Assembly: GCF_011947265.1 (NCBI RefSeq)
Contig: NZ_JAATHD010000026.1
Coordinates: forward strand, 1-64,000
Origin: Paenibacillus sp. HB172176
GTDB taxonomy: Bacteria > Bacillota > Bacilli > Paenibacillales > Paenibacillaceae
Length of the DNA stretch: 64,000 bases
Direction of reading: 5' to 3'
The stretch's first letter is position 1. Each line of letters starts with the position of its first letter. A program made the translations under genes and the position numbers. Below are positions 8,258 through 17,104 of this stretch, piece by piece. The notes below the pieces were generated by a model. It was not told where the DNA came from and did not search any database. It was given only the letters and a program-made list of their open reading frames with translations.

Positions 8258-9011
8258 TTGCTTGCAGCAGCGAGTTCGCGCTCGGCGGGCTCTGCTAGTC
8301 GAGATATTCGACTTGGAGCAGCGAGTTCGCGCTCGCTGGGCTCTGCTAGTCGAGATATTCGACTTAGAGCAGCGAGTTCGCGCTCGGCGGGCTCTGCTAG
8401 TCGAGATATTCGACTTAGAGCAGCGAGTTCGCGCTCGGCGGGCTATGCTAGTCGAGATATTCGACTTGGAGCAGCGAATTCGCGCTCGGCGGGCTATGCT
8501 AGTCGAGATATTCGACTTGGAGCAGCGAGTTCGCGCTCGGCGGGCTATGCTAGTCGAGATACTCGACTTGCAGCAGCGAATTCGCGCTCGGCGGGCTCTG
8601 CTAGTCGAGATACTCGACTTGCAGCAGCGAATTCGCGCTCGGCGGACTCTGCTAGTCGAGATATTCGACTTGCAGCAGCGAGTTCGCGCTCACTGGGCTC
8701 TGCTAGTCGAGATATTCGACTTGCAGCAGCGAGTTCGCGCTCGCTGGGCTCTGCTAGTCGAGATACTCGACTTGCAGCAGCGAATTCGCGCTCGGCGGAC
8801 TCTGCTAGTCGAGATATTCGACTTGCAGCAGCGAATTCGCGCTCGGCGGGCTCTGCTAGTCGAGATATTCGACTTGCAGCAGCGAGTTCGCGCTCGGCGG
8901 GCTCTGCAAGTCGAGATATTCGACTTGCAGCAGCGAGTTCGCGCTCGACGGGCTCTGCTAGTCGAGATATTCGACTTGCAGCGGTGGATCGGAGCTTGCA
9001 GGACTCTGCAG
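8258..9011. repeat. 51-bp tandem repeat array 1 (14 regular units plus diverged ends)
   Basis: The dyad AGTCGAGATATTCGACTT (or the GATACTC variant) recurs every 51 bases at 8297, 8348, 8399 and so on to 8960, 14 units with no gaps or spacers. Each unit has inverted arms AGTCGA/TCGACT around 5 bases, followed by a variable segment close to GCAGCAGCGAGTTCGCGCTC. A partial unit precedes and the last unit decays after 8985. Two plus-strand frames are open through it only because 51 is a multiple of three; unit-to-unit changes are mostly amino-acid changing, and no start has a good ribosome site, so I treat it as non-coding. It lies between the terminator of the ABC exporter operon and the lipoprotein gene. 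Confidence 0.95.
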
Positions 9012-9035
9012 CTTGCCTATACCAAAAAGCGCACC

Positions 9036-9071
9036 AAAAACAGACCTCCGCACAAAATATGCGGAAGCCTG
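9036..9071 (-). terminator. Rho-independent terminator of the ABC exporter operon
   Basis: On the minus strand CAGGCTTCCGCA pairs with TGCGGAGGTCTG around a 7-base loop and is followed by TTTTT. It lies between the ABC gene and repeat array 1, so the array is outside that transcript. Confidence 0.8.
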
Positions 9072-9078
9072 TAGACTA

Positions 9079-9114
9079 TGCTTTCATTGCTTTCATTGCT
9101 TTCATTGCTTTCAA
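9079..9114. repeat. Short tandem repeat, 9-bp unit, four copies
   Basis: TGCTTTCAT occurs three times in a row and a fourth time with one change, just downstream of the ABC exporter stop codon. Confidence 0.9.
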
Positions 9115-9117
9115 GCT

Positions 9118-10983
9118 TCAAGAGCTTCGCACCTCAATCCCGGAATCGACGCTTACCGGGAACTGAAGCTCATAGAGCTCGTTGTATCTTCCCTTCTGCT
9201 CGAGCAAAGTCTGATGGGTGCCATGCTCGACGATTCGCCCGTCTTCAAGCACATAAATCTGATCTGCCTGCTGAATCGTCGATAAGCGGTGCGCGATGAC
9301 CAGACAAGTCCGGCCCTTCAGCAGCCTGGAGAGAGCGTTTTGAATGAGCTGCTCGGATTCAGTGTCAAGCGAAGCCGTAGCTTCGTCCAGAATAATAATG
9401 CGCGGGTTCTTGAGAATCGCCCGGGCGATGGATAACCGCTGCTTCTGACCGCCAGACAGCTTCACTCCTCTCTCGCCAATCTGCGTCTCATAACCATGCT
9501 TGAAGCCGGTTATGAAGGCCTCCGCATTGGCCGCGTGCGCTGCTTCGCGAATTTGTTCCTCTGTCGCGTGTTGATTGCCGTACCGAATATTCTCCTCTAT
9601 CGTGCCGTTGAACAGCACAATCTCCTGCGATACGAACCCGATGCTCTCACGCAAGGAATCAATCGTCACATCGCGAAGATCATGTCCGTCTATCGTAATT
9701 CGCCCGCTGTCCACATCGTAGAAGCGCGAGATGAGATGCGCGATAGTAGACTTCCCGGATCCGGAGGAGCCGACGAGCGCTGTCACTTCTCCAGGCTTTA
9801 GCTCCAGCTCGAAGTCCTGAAGCACAGCGTCCCCATCCCCGCTCTTGGCATTGTAGGAGAAGCCGACTCCCTCGAACAAGACATGACCTTGAATGCGGCT
9901 AAGCGTGACAGCATTCTCCTTATCCACAATCTCCGGTTTCGTGTCCAGCACCTCGACAATTCGTTCGTAAGCGGCCGCCGCCTGCTGAACGGTGTTGAGG
10001 ATGCGGCTGAAATGCCGAACGGGATTTTGCAATAAACGCAGATAGGAGATGAATGCAACCAGAGTCCCCACGGTCATGTTGCTGTGTATCGCCGCCCATG
10101 CTCCGAACACGAGCACGATGGCCAGACCGATGTAATTAATAAGGTCGATAATCGGTTCATAAGCCGCGCGCAGACGAACCACCTGCACGTTTGCATCCAT
10201 ATTCTTCTTGGTGCGATTCGAGAACTTCTCGGATTCATAATCCTCCGCGGTGAAAGACTTGATCAGCCGGATGCCTGTCAACGAATTTTGCAAGTGATCG
10301 CTCACATCGGCCAGAGATTCCTGCACCTTCTTGAAGGAAGCGCGAATTCGCTTGCCGAATACACGCGTGGTCAGAATCATGAAGGGGAAGGTCGCGAGAA
10401 GCAGCAAGGTGAGCTTCCAATCAATCCAGAGCATATAGACGGCAATCGCCGTGAAGGTGAACACATCGGTGAACAGCTGCATCATGCTGGAAGAGATAAG
10501 CTGCTGCAGTATGCTTACATCATTCGTTACGCGCGACATAAGATCGCCCGTCCGCGTCTTGTCATAGTACGCGACATCGAGCCGCTGCATATGGCGATAT
10601 AGATCATTGCGAAGCATATAGAGCACCTTCTGCCCGATCGCCGCCATGAATGATGTGCTTAAGAAGGACAACGCACCGAGCGCAAGCGCCGCGCCAATGA
10701 CGCCCGCTCCAATCAGGAACAGCTTATTGGACATTCCCTTATCGATGACATGGTCGATCGTATATTTCGTGAGTTGAGGAATCGCGAAATTAAGCAAAGA
10801 AATGAGTATCATACAGGTCAGAGCAATAAAGAGCGCGCGCCACTGCAGTCTGGCATGCTGGAACACTCTGCCGAGCATGCCCCATATGCTTGCCGTCTTC
10901 ACCTTCTCGTTCGTTCCGAAGCGCCCCATGCCCATTCCGCGCAATTGCTGCTGCGGCCGAAAGCCGCCTTCGCCTTCGCTCAT
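9118..10983 (-). CDS. ABC exporter, fused membrane and ATPase domains
   Basis: 621 residues. Residues ~45-340 form a type-1 exporter membrane domain with about six helices (FIALTCMILISLLNFAI is the first). The C-terminal ATPase has Walker A GSSGSGKST, Q-loop GFVSQEIVLFNGTIEENI, signature LSGGQKQRLSIARAI, Walker B RIIILDEATASLD and the switch histidine in VIAHRLS. As a half-transporter it should form a homodimer in the membrane and export drugs, lipids or peptides. Its ATG overlaps the PadR stop codon (ATGA), a layout typical of PadR-controlled drug exporters, and a terminator follows at 9036-9071. Confidence 0.93.
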   Translation of the reverse strand: MSEGEGGFRPQQQLRGMGMGRFGTNEKVKTASIWGMLGRVFQHARLQWRALFIALTCMILISLLNFAIPQLTKYTIDHVIDKGMSNKLFLIGAGVIGAALALGALSFLSTSFMAAIGQKVLYMLRNDLYRHMQRLDVAYYDKTRTGDLMSRVTNDVSILQQLISSSMMQLFTDVFTFTAIAVYMLWIDWKLTLLLLATFPFMILTTRVFGKRIRASFKKVQESLADVSDHLQNSLTGIRLIKSFTAEDYESEKFSNRTKKNMDANVQVVRLRAAYEPIIDLINYIGLAIVLVFGAWAAIHSNMTVGTLVAFISYLRLLQNPVRHFSRILNTVQQAAAAYERIVEVLDTKPEIVDKENAVTLSRIQGHVLFEGVGFSYNAKSGDGDAVLQDFELELKPGEVTALVGSSGSGKSTIAHLISRFYDVDSGRITIDGHDLRDVTIDSLRESIGFVSQEIVLFNGTIEENIRYGNQHATEEQIREAAHAANAEAFITGFKHGYETQIGERGVKLSGGQKQRLSIARAILKNPRIIILDEATASLDTESEQLIQNALSRLLKGRTCLVIAHRLSTIQQADQIYVLEDGRIVEHGTHQTLLEQKGRYNELYELQFPVSVDSGIEVRSS

Positions 10984-11633
10984 CCTTTATCGCCTTCTTC
11001 CGTCAGCTTCCTTAAGGCATGCTTGAGCTGCTCGATGGCCGACCGAAGATCTGACGCCTTGCTCGGATGCAATAGAGCCACTTTCTCGGCCGATCGCAAG
11101 AGATGGATAAATTCCCTTCCTGCAGGCGTAAGACGCCGTTTGCGCTCATAGGGGCGTTCCGCTGCCGGGTTCGCTTCTTGAGCCTCATCCGTATCATTTG
11201 AAGGGACATCTGACGCCGCGGCACGCAGCTTCTGGATTCTGCAATTCTCATCGTCGCCCTCCGACTGACCTGACTCCTCCTGCTTGAGGTAAGCCAAACC
11301 TTCTTCCGTAATGGCGAATATCTTCTTCCCATCCTCCTTGTAGGATTCGACAAAGCCTTGGTCCCGAAGCATCTGCAGCGTTGGATAGATCGAACCCGCG
11401 CTGGGCTTGTAAGTGCCGCTGGACTGCTCCTCCAGTTGCTTCATCATCTGGTAGCCATGCATCGCTTCCCGCTTAAGCAGCTCCAGGAGCGCGAACTTCA
11501 CCCCGCCTCTGCCAAAATATCTTCTGCCCGAATGGCCGCCTCCGCCTTCGCGATCATGACTGGTGAACAGTTGCTCCTCGGGAGACCATGCCTGATTGTC
11601 TCGCTTATCTTCGCCCATCTCATTCACATCCAA
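10980..11633 (-). CDS. PadR-family transcriptional regulator
   Basis: 217 residues from a TTG at 11633; an ATG at 11618 is an alternative and neither has a strong ribosome site. A PadR winged helix spans residues ~45-115 (KFALLELLKREAMHGYQMMK, the recognition region SAGSIYPTLQMLRDQGFV, and the wing). After it is a charged, low-complexity linker, then a C-terminal helical segment (FIHLLRSAEKVALLHPS) that may dimerise. PadR proteins usually repress an adjacent transporter and release on binding its substrate. The gene overlaps the ABC exporter, and dyads sit in its promoter, so autoregulation of the operon is likely. Confidence 0.88.
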   Translation of the reverse strand: MDVNEMGEDKRDNQAWSPEEQLFTSHDREGGGGHSGRRYFGRGGVKFALLELLKREAMHGYQMMKQLEEQSSGTYKPSAGSIYPTLQMLRDQGFVESYKEDGKKIFAITEEGLAYLKQEESGQSEGDDENCRIQKLRAAASDVPSNDTDEAQEANPAAERPYERKRRLTPAGREFIHLLRSAEKVALLHPSKASDLRSAIEQLKHALRKLTEEGDKG

Positions 11634-11635
11634 TT

Positions 11636-11645
11636 CGATATATCG
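11636..11645. promoter_or_regulatory. Dyad CGATATATCG, candidate PadR operator (proximal)
   Basis: A perfect 10-base palindrome directly before the PadR TTG start, identical in core to the dyad at 11671-11682 and 36 bases from it. Confidence 0.55.
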
Positions 11646-11663
11646 TATTCTTAAGTTAAAAAT

Positions 11664-11692
11664 ATATTAAACGATATATCGTTAACTTGCAA
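11664..11692 (-). promoter_or_regulatory. Promoter of PadR-ABC operon with embedded dyad operator
   Basis: On the minus strand TTGCAA (11692-11687), a 17-base spacer and TAATAT (11669-11664). The perfect palindrome ACGATATATCGT (11671-11682) fills most of the spacer, so a bound dimer would exclude RNA polymerase. Confidence 0.7.
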
Positions 11693-11770
11693 TCACGAAA
11701 AACCGATATGCTTACAACGGAGAACTTAAGCCAACTTGAGAGCAAAGTATCTCTCAGATGAAAGGGCAAC

Positions 11771-11814
11771 AAAAAAGCAGTCGTGGGACCGCCCAATGCG
11801 TTCCTCACGTCTGC
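11771..11814 (-). terminator. Rho-independent terminator of the LacI gene
   Basis: On the minus strand GCAGACGTGAGG pairs with the CCCACGACTGC arm and is followed by TTTTTT. The first arm overlaps the last codons and stop of the LacI gene. Confidence 0.75.
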
Positions 11815-12860
11815 TTACGTTCTTCCTGATATGGCGGGGCGACCGAATCGCGTTCGAGAAGCCGACATGGGGGACTTTGCTTCCGCTCTACCTCTTCTCC
11901 CTTGATAGATCGCATGAGAGAATCCATGGCGCTGTAGCCCATCTCATGCAGCGGCAAATCGAAGGTTGTGATTCGAGGGTTCAAATAGTCACTGAATTCT
12001 CGGTTATCAAAACCAATGACCGACAATCGCTCGGGAATCGGCACGCCCGATTCGGAAGCGGCTCGCAGAACGCCGACAGCCATGACGTCATTCATTGCCA
12101 GAACGGCCGTCGGAGGCTCCGGGAGCGCAAGCAGTTCTTGCGTCAGTTGGTAACCCGACTTCGCTTCCCAGTCTCCCATTTTGATTAGTTGCGGATCGAA
12201 CGGAAGCTCGAATTGGGTTACCGCCTTATAGAAGCCGTTGAATCGCATGCGCGAAGGAACCGAATCCATCATGCCGCTAATAATCGCAATCCGCCGATGC
12301 CCTTTGCCTACGAGATAAGACATCGCTTCGTATGCCGCTTGTTCGTCATCATATTGTATCGAAATATCTTGCTGGGTATAGCAATAGGTGTAGACAATCG
12401 GTTTGCCGGACGTATCGACAAGCCCTGTAAGATCCCTCGGGTGAACGCCAATGTAGACGATGCCTTCCACCTGTTTCGTCAGCAAATCGGATACGGCGTT
12501 AGACATATGGCTGCGATAAGCGTCAACTTGGTCGAATCTGCGTCCGATTCGCTTGTCCAGTCTTAAATTTGTCAGTAAGATATGCAAGTCGTGACGATCC
12601 GCATAATCGTTGATGCCATCGATGATTTCGGGGACGTTGAACACGGTTACGTCCTCCGCGATAACGCCGATTGTATTCGTACGTTGACTTTTCAGGCTCT
12701 TCGCGATTTCGTTCGGCTTATAGTTCAGCTCCTCGATTACGCGCAGAACCCGCTCTCTCGTATTCTGCTTGACATTGCGCGTGCCGTTAAGAACATAGGA
12801 TACGGTTGCCGTGGATACGTTCGCTCTGGCTGCAATATCTTTTATTCCGATTTTCGTCAT
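11805..12860 (-). CDS. LacI-family transcriptional regulator
   Basis: 351 residues. The N-terminal helix-turn-helix (IKDIAARANVSTATVSYVLNG, residues ~5-25) is followed by the hinge helix (LNYKPNEIAKSLKSQRT) and a periplasmic-binding-protein-like sensor with TNTIGVIAED, IVYIGVHP, AVLAMNDVMAVGVLRA and SVIGFDNREF. Members bind palindromes with a central CG and respond to sugars. A TCTAAACGTTTAGA palindrome lies 20 bases upstream of its own start; further copies lie before the large secreted protein and between the sugar-binding protein and AraC. It is therefore the likely local regulator of the arabinoside locus. Confidence 0.92.
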   Translation of the reverse strand: MTKIGIKDIAARANVSTATVSYVLNGTRNVKQNTRERVLRVIEELNYKPNEIAKSLKSQRTNTIGVIAEDVTVFNVPEIIDGINDYADRHDLHILLTNLRLDKRIGRRFDQVDAYRSHMSNAVSDLLTKQVEGIVYIGVHPRDLTGLVDTSGKPIVYTYCYTQQDISIQYDDEQAAYEAMSYLVGKGHRRIAIISGMMDSVPSRMRFNGFYKAVTQFELPFDPQLIKMGDWEAKSGYQLTQELLALPEPPTAVLAMNDVMAVGVLRAASESGVPIPERLSVIGFDNREFSDYLNPRITTFDLPLHEMGYSAMDSLMRSIKGEEVERKQSPPCRLLERDSVAPPYQEERKQT

Positions 12861-12880
12861 CCAATCCCAGCCCCTTTGAA

Positions 12881-12894
12881 TCTAAACGTTTAGA
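12881..12894. promoter_or_regulatory. LacI-type operator TCTAAACGTTTAGA before the LacI gene
   Basis: Perfect 14-base palindrome with a central CG, 20 bases upstream of the LacI ATG. It matches the sites at 17207, 22957 and 23141, which supports autoregulation. Confidence 0.75.
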
Positions 12895-12970
12895 AAACTT
12901 GTATCTTGGTTATACCATGCGGCAATTCCCGTTGGCAAGCTATTTCCTCGCTCCTGCGGCTTTCATGCTG

Positions 12971-13005
12971 AAAAAGAGACCGGACGACGCTCTCGCGCCG
13001 CCCGG
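12971..13005 (-). terminator. Rho-independent terminator of the large secreted protein gene
   Basis: On the minus strand CCGGGCGGCGC pairs with GCGTCGTCCGG around GAGA and is followed by TCTCTTTTT, 16 bases after the stop at 13021. Confidence 0.85.
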
Positions 13006-13020
13006 CCCCTCTAATCTGCA

Positions 13021-16000
13021 TTAAGACCCGTACACCCTCCATGACTCGATTCCCGTCGAAGTCGTCGACTTGGCCGTAATGTTAAGCCGCAGTTGCGTCG
13101 TCGTCACCGGCGTGAACGTTGTCGTATTATATTGATCGGCGAGCATGCCAAGGCCCGATGGATTGCCAACGTTCGTCCATGCGCTGCCATTCCAATATTG
13201 AATCGTATAAGAGGCTGGCAAATCGATGCCTTGATCGTCGTCGAACCAGTAGACATCGACGGAGGAGATCGTCTTCGCCGAGCTCCACGTATATTGCACC
13301 CATTGCGTCGTGCCGGGGTTGTTCCAGTTGCCGTAGACATCATGTCCGCGATCGTCCGAGCTCGTCGGGGTATAGCCATCGTTCAACCCGTCCAAGCTCT
13401 CCCACGAGGAGACGTAAGACGTCGAAGCCGTTGCCTGCGGCGCGAGATCGGAAACTGTCGTTCCGCCGAAGAGCGATCCGATTTCCGATGCGCTGAGCGC
13501 TCTGCTGTAGATTCGGAAGTCGTCGATCTGGCCGTTGAAATACGGATCGCCTGAAAATTGCGAGCGCCCTATCCAGTTCTGCGTCGTAGCTCCGAGACTC
13601 GACGGATTCAGCGTCATGCTCGTATTCGTCGCCACCTGCACGCCGTCTACGTACAATCTTCCGGTAGCGCCGGAGATCGTGACGGCGACATGCTTCCAAA
13701 CATTCGTCGGGAATGCCGTTGTCGAGTTGATGCGCTGTTCCGAGCCGTTGCCGCCGGTTGTAATTGAAAAGCGAAGGCCTGCGCCGCCTGGCTGCGGCGA
13801 CAAGAACATGTAATTCGACGTGCCGCTTCCGATATCGAAGATACGCGTCCAATTGCTCAGGCTGCTTGCCTTCACCCAAGCGGCGATCGTGATGTCAGTC
13901 GCACCATTGACGATGCTGCCCGGCATGCTCACGTACCCGTTCGAGCCGTTTAACGTAACGGCGTTGCCGGACTGCCCGGTCGCGAACGAAGCTCCGCCGT
14001 TAAGAGTGCCCGTCTTGCCGTTGCCCGATGAGTCCGCTGCCGTTGTGCCGCTCGATTCGCTGAACATGTAATGCGCGATCAGATCCGGCAGCGTCGCGTT
14101 CACAGTAACCGTCACCGTATCTGACGACGAAAGCGCGGAGTCGCTTGCCGTCAGCAGGAACACGTACGTGCCCGGCACTGTGACGGTCGCCGTCGTGCTC
14201 GTCGCGCCCGCACTCGCGATCGACGCTGTTCCCGGACCGCTCTGCAGGCTCCACGTCGTCGTAACCGAGCCGCCGCTCGGCAAGCCGTCGTCGCTCACCG
14301 TTCCGGACAAGGCAATCGTTGCAGGCAACGTCACCGTCATGTTGGAACCCGCGTCGACAATCGGCGGATTATTCACCGCCGCGCCTTGCTGAAGCTTGAT
14401 ATCGTAAGTTGTGCCTGTGCCGATGCTCAGGTTGACCGTCGTCGTGCCGCCTGCCGTCGCGTTCACGGAGCCGACGGCCGCGTTATTGACGAGAATCTGG
14501 TACGTTCCTGCAGCGAGGCCCGTGAACGTCGCCTTCGTCGTATGCGCGGTGCCCGGCGTCGCGCTCTTCAACGTGAAGTTCACATAGTTCTTTGCCGTGG
14601 CGACTGTCGCAGCCGTATACTTGTCGCGCTCCAGCGTCATGTTCAGCTTCTCTGTAATGAGATTCAGCTTCTGGTTCACGCCGTCCTTCGGCACAATCTG
14701 ATAGTTGCCGCCGCTCGCGGCTACATCGCAACCGTAGCCGTACAGCCCGAAGATCGGATCGACGGAAACGTCGCAGCTCAGAATCCGAATCGCCCCGAAC
14801 AGGCCAAGATCCGCCTCGCCCGACATGCCGCGCCAACCGTTCTGCAGCGCGCCGCCGCCAAGGCCGAGCGCCGGATAGTTTCCTTTCTCCGCCTGATAGG
14901 TCCAGGCGACCGCGCCGATATCGGCGGAATCCGAGCTAATCTGCCCGGAGTTGATCGCGCTGATGTTGCCAATCTTCGCCGCGTAGGATAACCGCTGATC
15001 GACCTCTGGAGAAGCCGAATGGTTGCGAACCCAGTCATCCATCGCGTAGCCGGCGAGCGAGACGGTGTACTGGAAGTTCCACCAGTTTTCCCCCGTAATC
15101 GTCACCGGGTCGGCGTAATAATACCAGACCGGCATCTGGCCGCGAGTTGCGCGCGTTTTCGTATTGATTTTGCTCATCATCGAGCTGTTGCCGTTCATCT
15201 TGGCGAGCGTATAGACCGCTTCTTCTCCGGTATTGTCGTAATTGTATTCAGAGCCGTATGGGTAGGTCGTGCCCGAGAAGTTGTTGTACTTCGTGGCCAT
15301 CTTCGCGATGACATCGTTCGCTTGCGCCGTCATGCCTTCGTCCTGCAACGCCTTGATGAGCTCCGGCGTTGTCTGTTCGCCCATGAGTCCCGTATTCCAG
15401 TTGTAAGCTACAGGACCATCGTACAGCGCTTTGAAGATATTATAGGCGCGCGATAGATACGTCGTTCTCGAATTGTTGTAGGTGATGAGATCGGGGTACA
15501 GCTTGGCGATCTTGTACATGCTGAAGAAGGTATTGTATATATGCGGATACGCATACCCGCGATAGGTCGGCGTGTCGTTCGGCGACGGCATCAGGAAATC
15601 ATAAATCAGATAATCGCTGTGATGCCCCGCCATCAAATTCGTCCAGATCGTCGTCTCCAGATAGTCGTCGACAGCCGTAACCTCCGAAGCAACTGGCGTC
15701 TGCACATTCTTCTCCGCCAGAAACTGGCCGTGCGTATAGCCCCAGTCGTCGCCCCAGCCCCAATAGCCGTTGAAGACGTTCCGCTTCGAATTGCTCTGCA
15801 TCATCCAGTCGTCGAACGCCTTGTCGCGAATATCTCCCGGCACATTCCATTGCGTGCTGTTCACCATGAACGTCGCATGTCGCTGCAGCGCGTCCGCGAT
15901 CGGCTCGATGGCGTAGAACTGCAGCACCGTCTTCTCCCCACTGCCGTAGTTCACTGTAATCAGATTCGGTCCAAGATGGCTCATTGTAAGCGAATACAAT

Positions 16001-17097
16001 TTATGATTCGTGCCTGTCGTGCCGAGTGACGTAATGGTCGTCTCCGATGGATATTGCGTCGTAATCGACGTAATCGCCTTCGATGTGTGCAGATCGAACT
16101 TCGCCGTCTGATTCGTCGGCACGATCATGCCCGGCACGACCGTAACGTCGATCATGCCTTCGCTGTACAACCGGTCTTTGACAGCGGCGTCGCTTGCGAC
16201 CTTGATAAGCTTGAAGGCGTACGTCTTGCTGGCACCCGGCGCCAGAGTCAAGCTGGTGTTCGGTAAGTAGCCGCGATTTGTGCTTTTAATGACGTTCGAG
16301 TGAATATAGAAGACGTTTAGGCCTTCCGACCATCCGCCTTGATCGCCCGCCCACTTGCTGCCCGGATGCTCTTCGACTCTCCAGCGATCCTGATATTCAA
16401 AGCCGGCTCCCGTCGTCGCATCGGGAATCATCAAGAGCTTCGGTCCGATACCGCTTGGCCGCCCGATCGTCAGATAAGAGCCGTTATTGCCGACGAAGGA
16501 GTGGGTGACAACTCGAGTCTCGTAGATTTGCTCGTTGTTGCCGCCCGACCAGTATTCGTTGAATGGGAGCGGCAATCCGACGTCGCCGAATTCGATCGTC
16601 TGGGCGCTCGTGTTCGTCAACTGTATTTGCCATGAAATGTAGTCGCCTACAAGCGAATACGTCTCGACGAGCTTGAAGTTTTTAACCCCGTTCGCGTTCG
16701 CCGAGTTCTGATACGTGACCGTCGCGGTCGTTCCGCTCTGACTCTGCGTTCTGACATCGGAGGAGCTCTGCGTCAAGGCGGTCTGCCATGAGCCCGATCC
16801 AAGACGGTACTTGAACATTAACTCTCCCAGCCACTCATGATCCGACGTGTTCTGCTGCGGCGCGTTCGTCGCGTTCATGACGTAGTTCGTCGGGAAGTCG
16901 TCCCCGACGATCTGGATCGACGTGATTTCGCCGTTCGATCCCGTCTGGACGTTGTACGTGCCGTTCGACAAGGTATAGGCAAACACCGATTTCGGCAACA
17001 GCAAGAGCCCTAGAATAACCGCCGCCGTGATGAGCAGAAGCAGCGCATGCCTCCCCATACGCAGTCCTTCCGTTTCCATCCGTTCACTCACATTCAT
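13021..17097 (-). CDS. Large secreted modular protein, putative glycoside hydrolase with LamG and C-terminal carbohydrate-binding-like domains
   Basis: 1358 residues. The signal peptide (ALLLLITAAVILGLLLL, cleaved near VFA-YTL) is followed by a ~860-residue N-terminal region with an NGTYNVQTGSNGEITSIQIVG start and aromatic-rich helical segments (FNGYWGWGDDWGYTHG, GENWWNFQYTVSLAGYAMDDW). It resembles the DUF5695 type of putative glycosidase, but I cannot name catalytic residues. Then come a PKD/Ig-like domain (PPIVDAGSNMTVTLPATIALSG, ~945-1035), a LamG/concanavalin domain (LIAHYMFSESSGTTAADSSGNG, ~1040-1220) and an F5/8-C-like module (residues ~1230-1358). GGAGG sits 1 base before the ATG but 7 before a GTG at 17091, so the true start may be the GTG. 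A LacI-type operator and promoter lie upstream. The enzyme probably releases arabinosides outside the cell for the adjacent importer; substrate is inferred. Confidence 0.82.
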   Translation of the reverse strand: MNVSERMETEGLRMGRHALLLLITAAVILGLLLLPKSVFAYTLSNGTYNVQTGSNGEITSIQIVGDDFPTNYVMNATNAPQQNTSDHEWLGELMFKYRLGSGSWQTALTQSSSDVRTQSQSGTTATVTYQNSANANGVKNFKLVETYSLVGDYISWQIQLTNTSAQTIEFGDVGLPLPFNEYWSGGNNEQIYETRVVTHSFVGNNGSYLTIGRPSGIGPKLLMIPDATTGAGFEYQDRWRVEEHPGSKWAGDQGGWSEGLNVFYIHSNVIKSTNRGYLPNTSLTLAPGASKTYAFKLIKVASDAAVKDRLYSEGMIDVTVVPGMIVPTNQTAKFDLHTSKAITSITTQYPSETTITSLGTTGTNHKLYSLTMSHLGPNLITVNYGSGEKTVLQFYAIEPIADALQRHATFMVNSTQWNVPGDIRDKAFDDWMMQSNSKRNVFNGYWGWGDDWGYTHGQFLAEKNVQTPVASEVTAVDDYLETTIWTNLMAGHHSDYLIYDFLMPSPNDTPTYRGYAYPHIYNTFFSMYKIAKLYPDLITYNNSRTTYLSRAYNIFKALYDGPVAYNWNTGLMGEQTTPELIKALQDEGMTAQANDVIAKMATKYNNFSGTTYPYGSEYNYDNTGEEAVYTLAKMNGNSSMMSKINTKTRATRGQMPVWYYYADPVTITGENWWNFQYTVSLAGYAMDDWVRNHSASPEVDQRLSYAAKIGNISAINSGQISSDSADIGAVAWTYQAEKGNYPALGLGGGALQNGWRGMSGEADLGLFGAIRILSCDVSVDPIFGLYGYGCDVAASGGNYQIVPKDGVNQKLNLITEKLNMTLERDKYTAATVATAKNYVNFTLKSATPGTAHTTKATFTGLAAGTYQILVNNAAVGSVNATAGGTTTVNLSIGTGTTYDIKLQQGAAVNNPPIVDAGSNMTVTLPATIALSGTVSDDGLPSGGSVTTTWSLQSGPGTASIASAGATSTTATVTVPGTYVFLLTASDSALSSSDTVTVTVNATLPDLIAHYMFSESSGTTAADSSGNGKTGTLNGGASFATGQSGNAVTLNGSNGYVSMPGSIVNGATDITIAAWVKASSLSNWTRIFDIGSGTSNYMFLSPQPGGAGLRFSITTGGNGSEQRINSTTAFPTNVWKHVAVTISGATGRLYVDGVQVATNTSMTLNPSSLGATTQNWIGRSQFSGDPYFNGQIDDFRIYSRALSASEIGSLFGGTTVSDLAPQATASTSYVSSWESLDGLNDGYTPTSSDDRGHDVYGNWNNPGTTQWVQYTWSSAKTISSVDVYWFDDDQGIDLPASYTIQYWNGSAWTNVGNPSGLGMLADQYNTTTFTPVTTTQLRLNITAKSTTSTGIESWRVYGS

Positions 17098-17104
17098 TCC
17101 TCCC

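Noticed and set aside
8258..9011. CRISPR array
   Set aside because: Units abut with no unique spacers, and no cas genes are present.
8225..9166. Open frames of 313 and 270 codons through repeat array 1 (17-residue repeat proteins)
   Set aside because: Two frames are open at once simply because the unit is 51 bases and stop-free; there is no ribosome site, and unit differences are mainly amino-acid changing in both.
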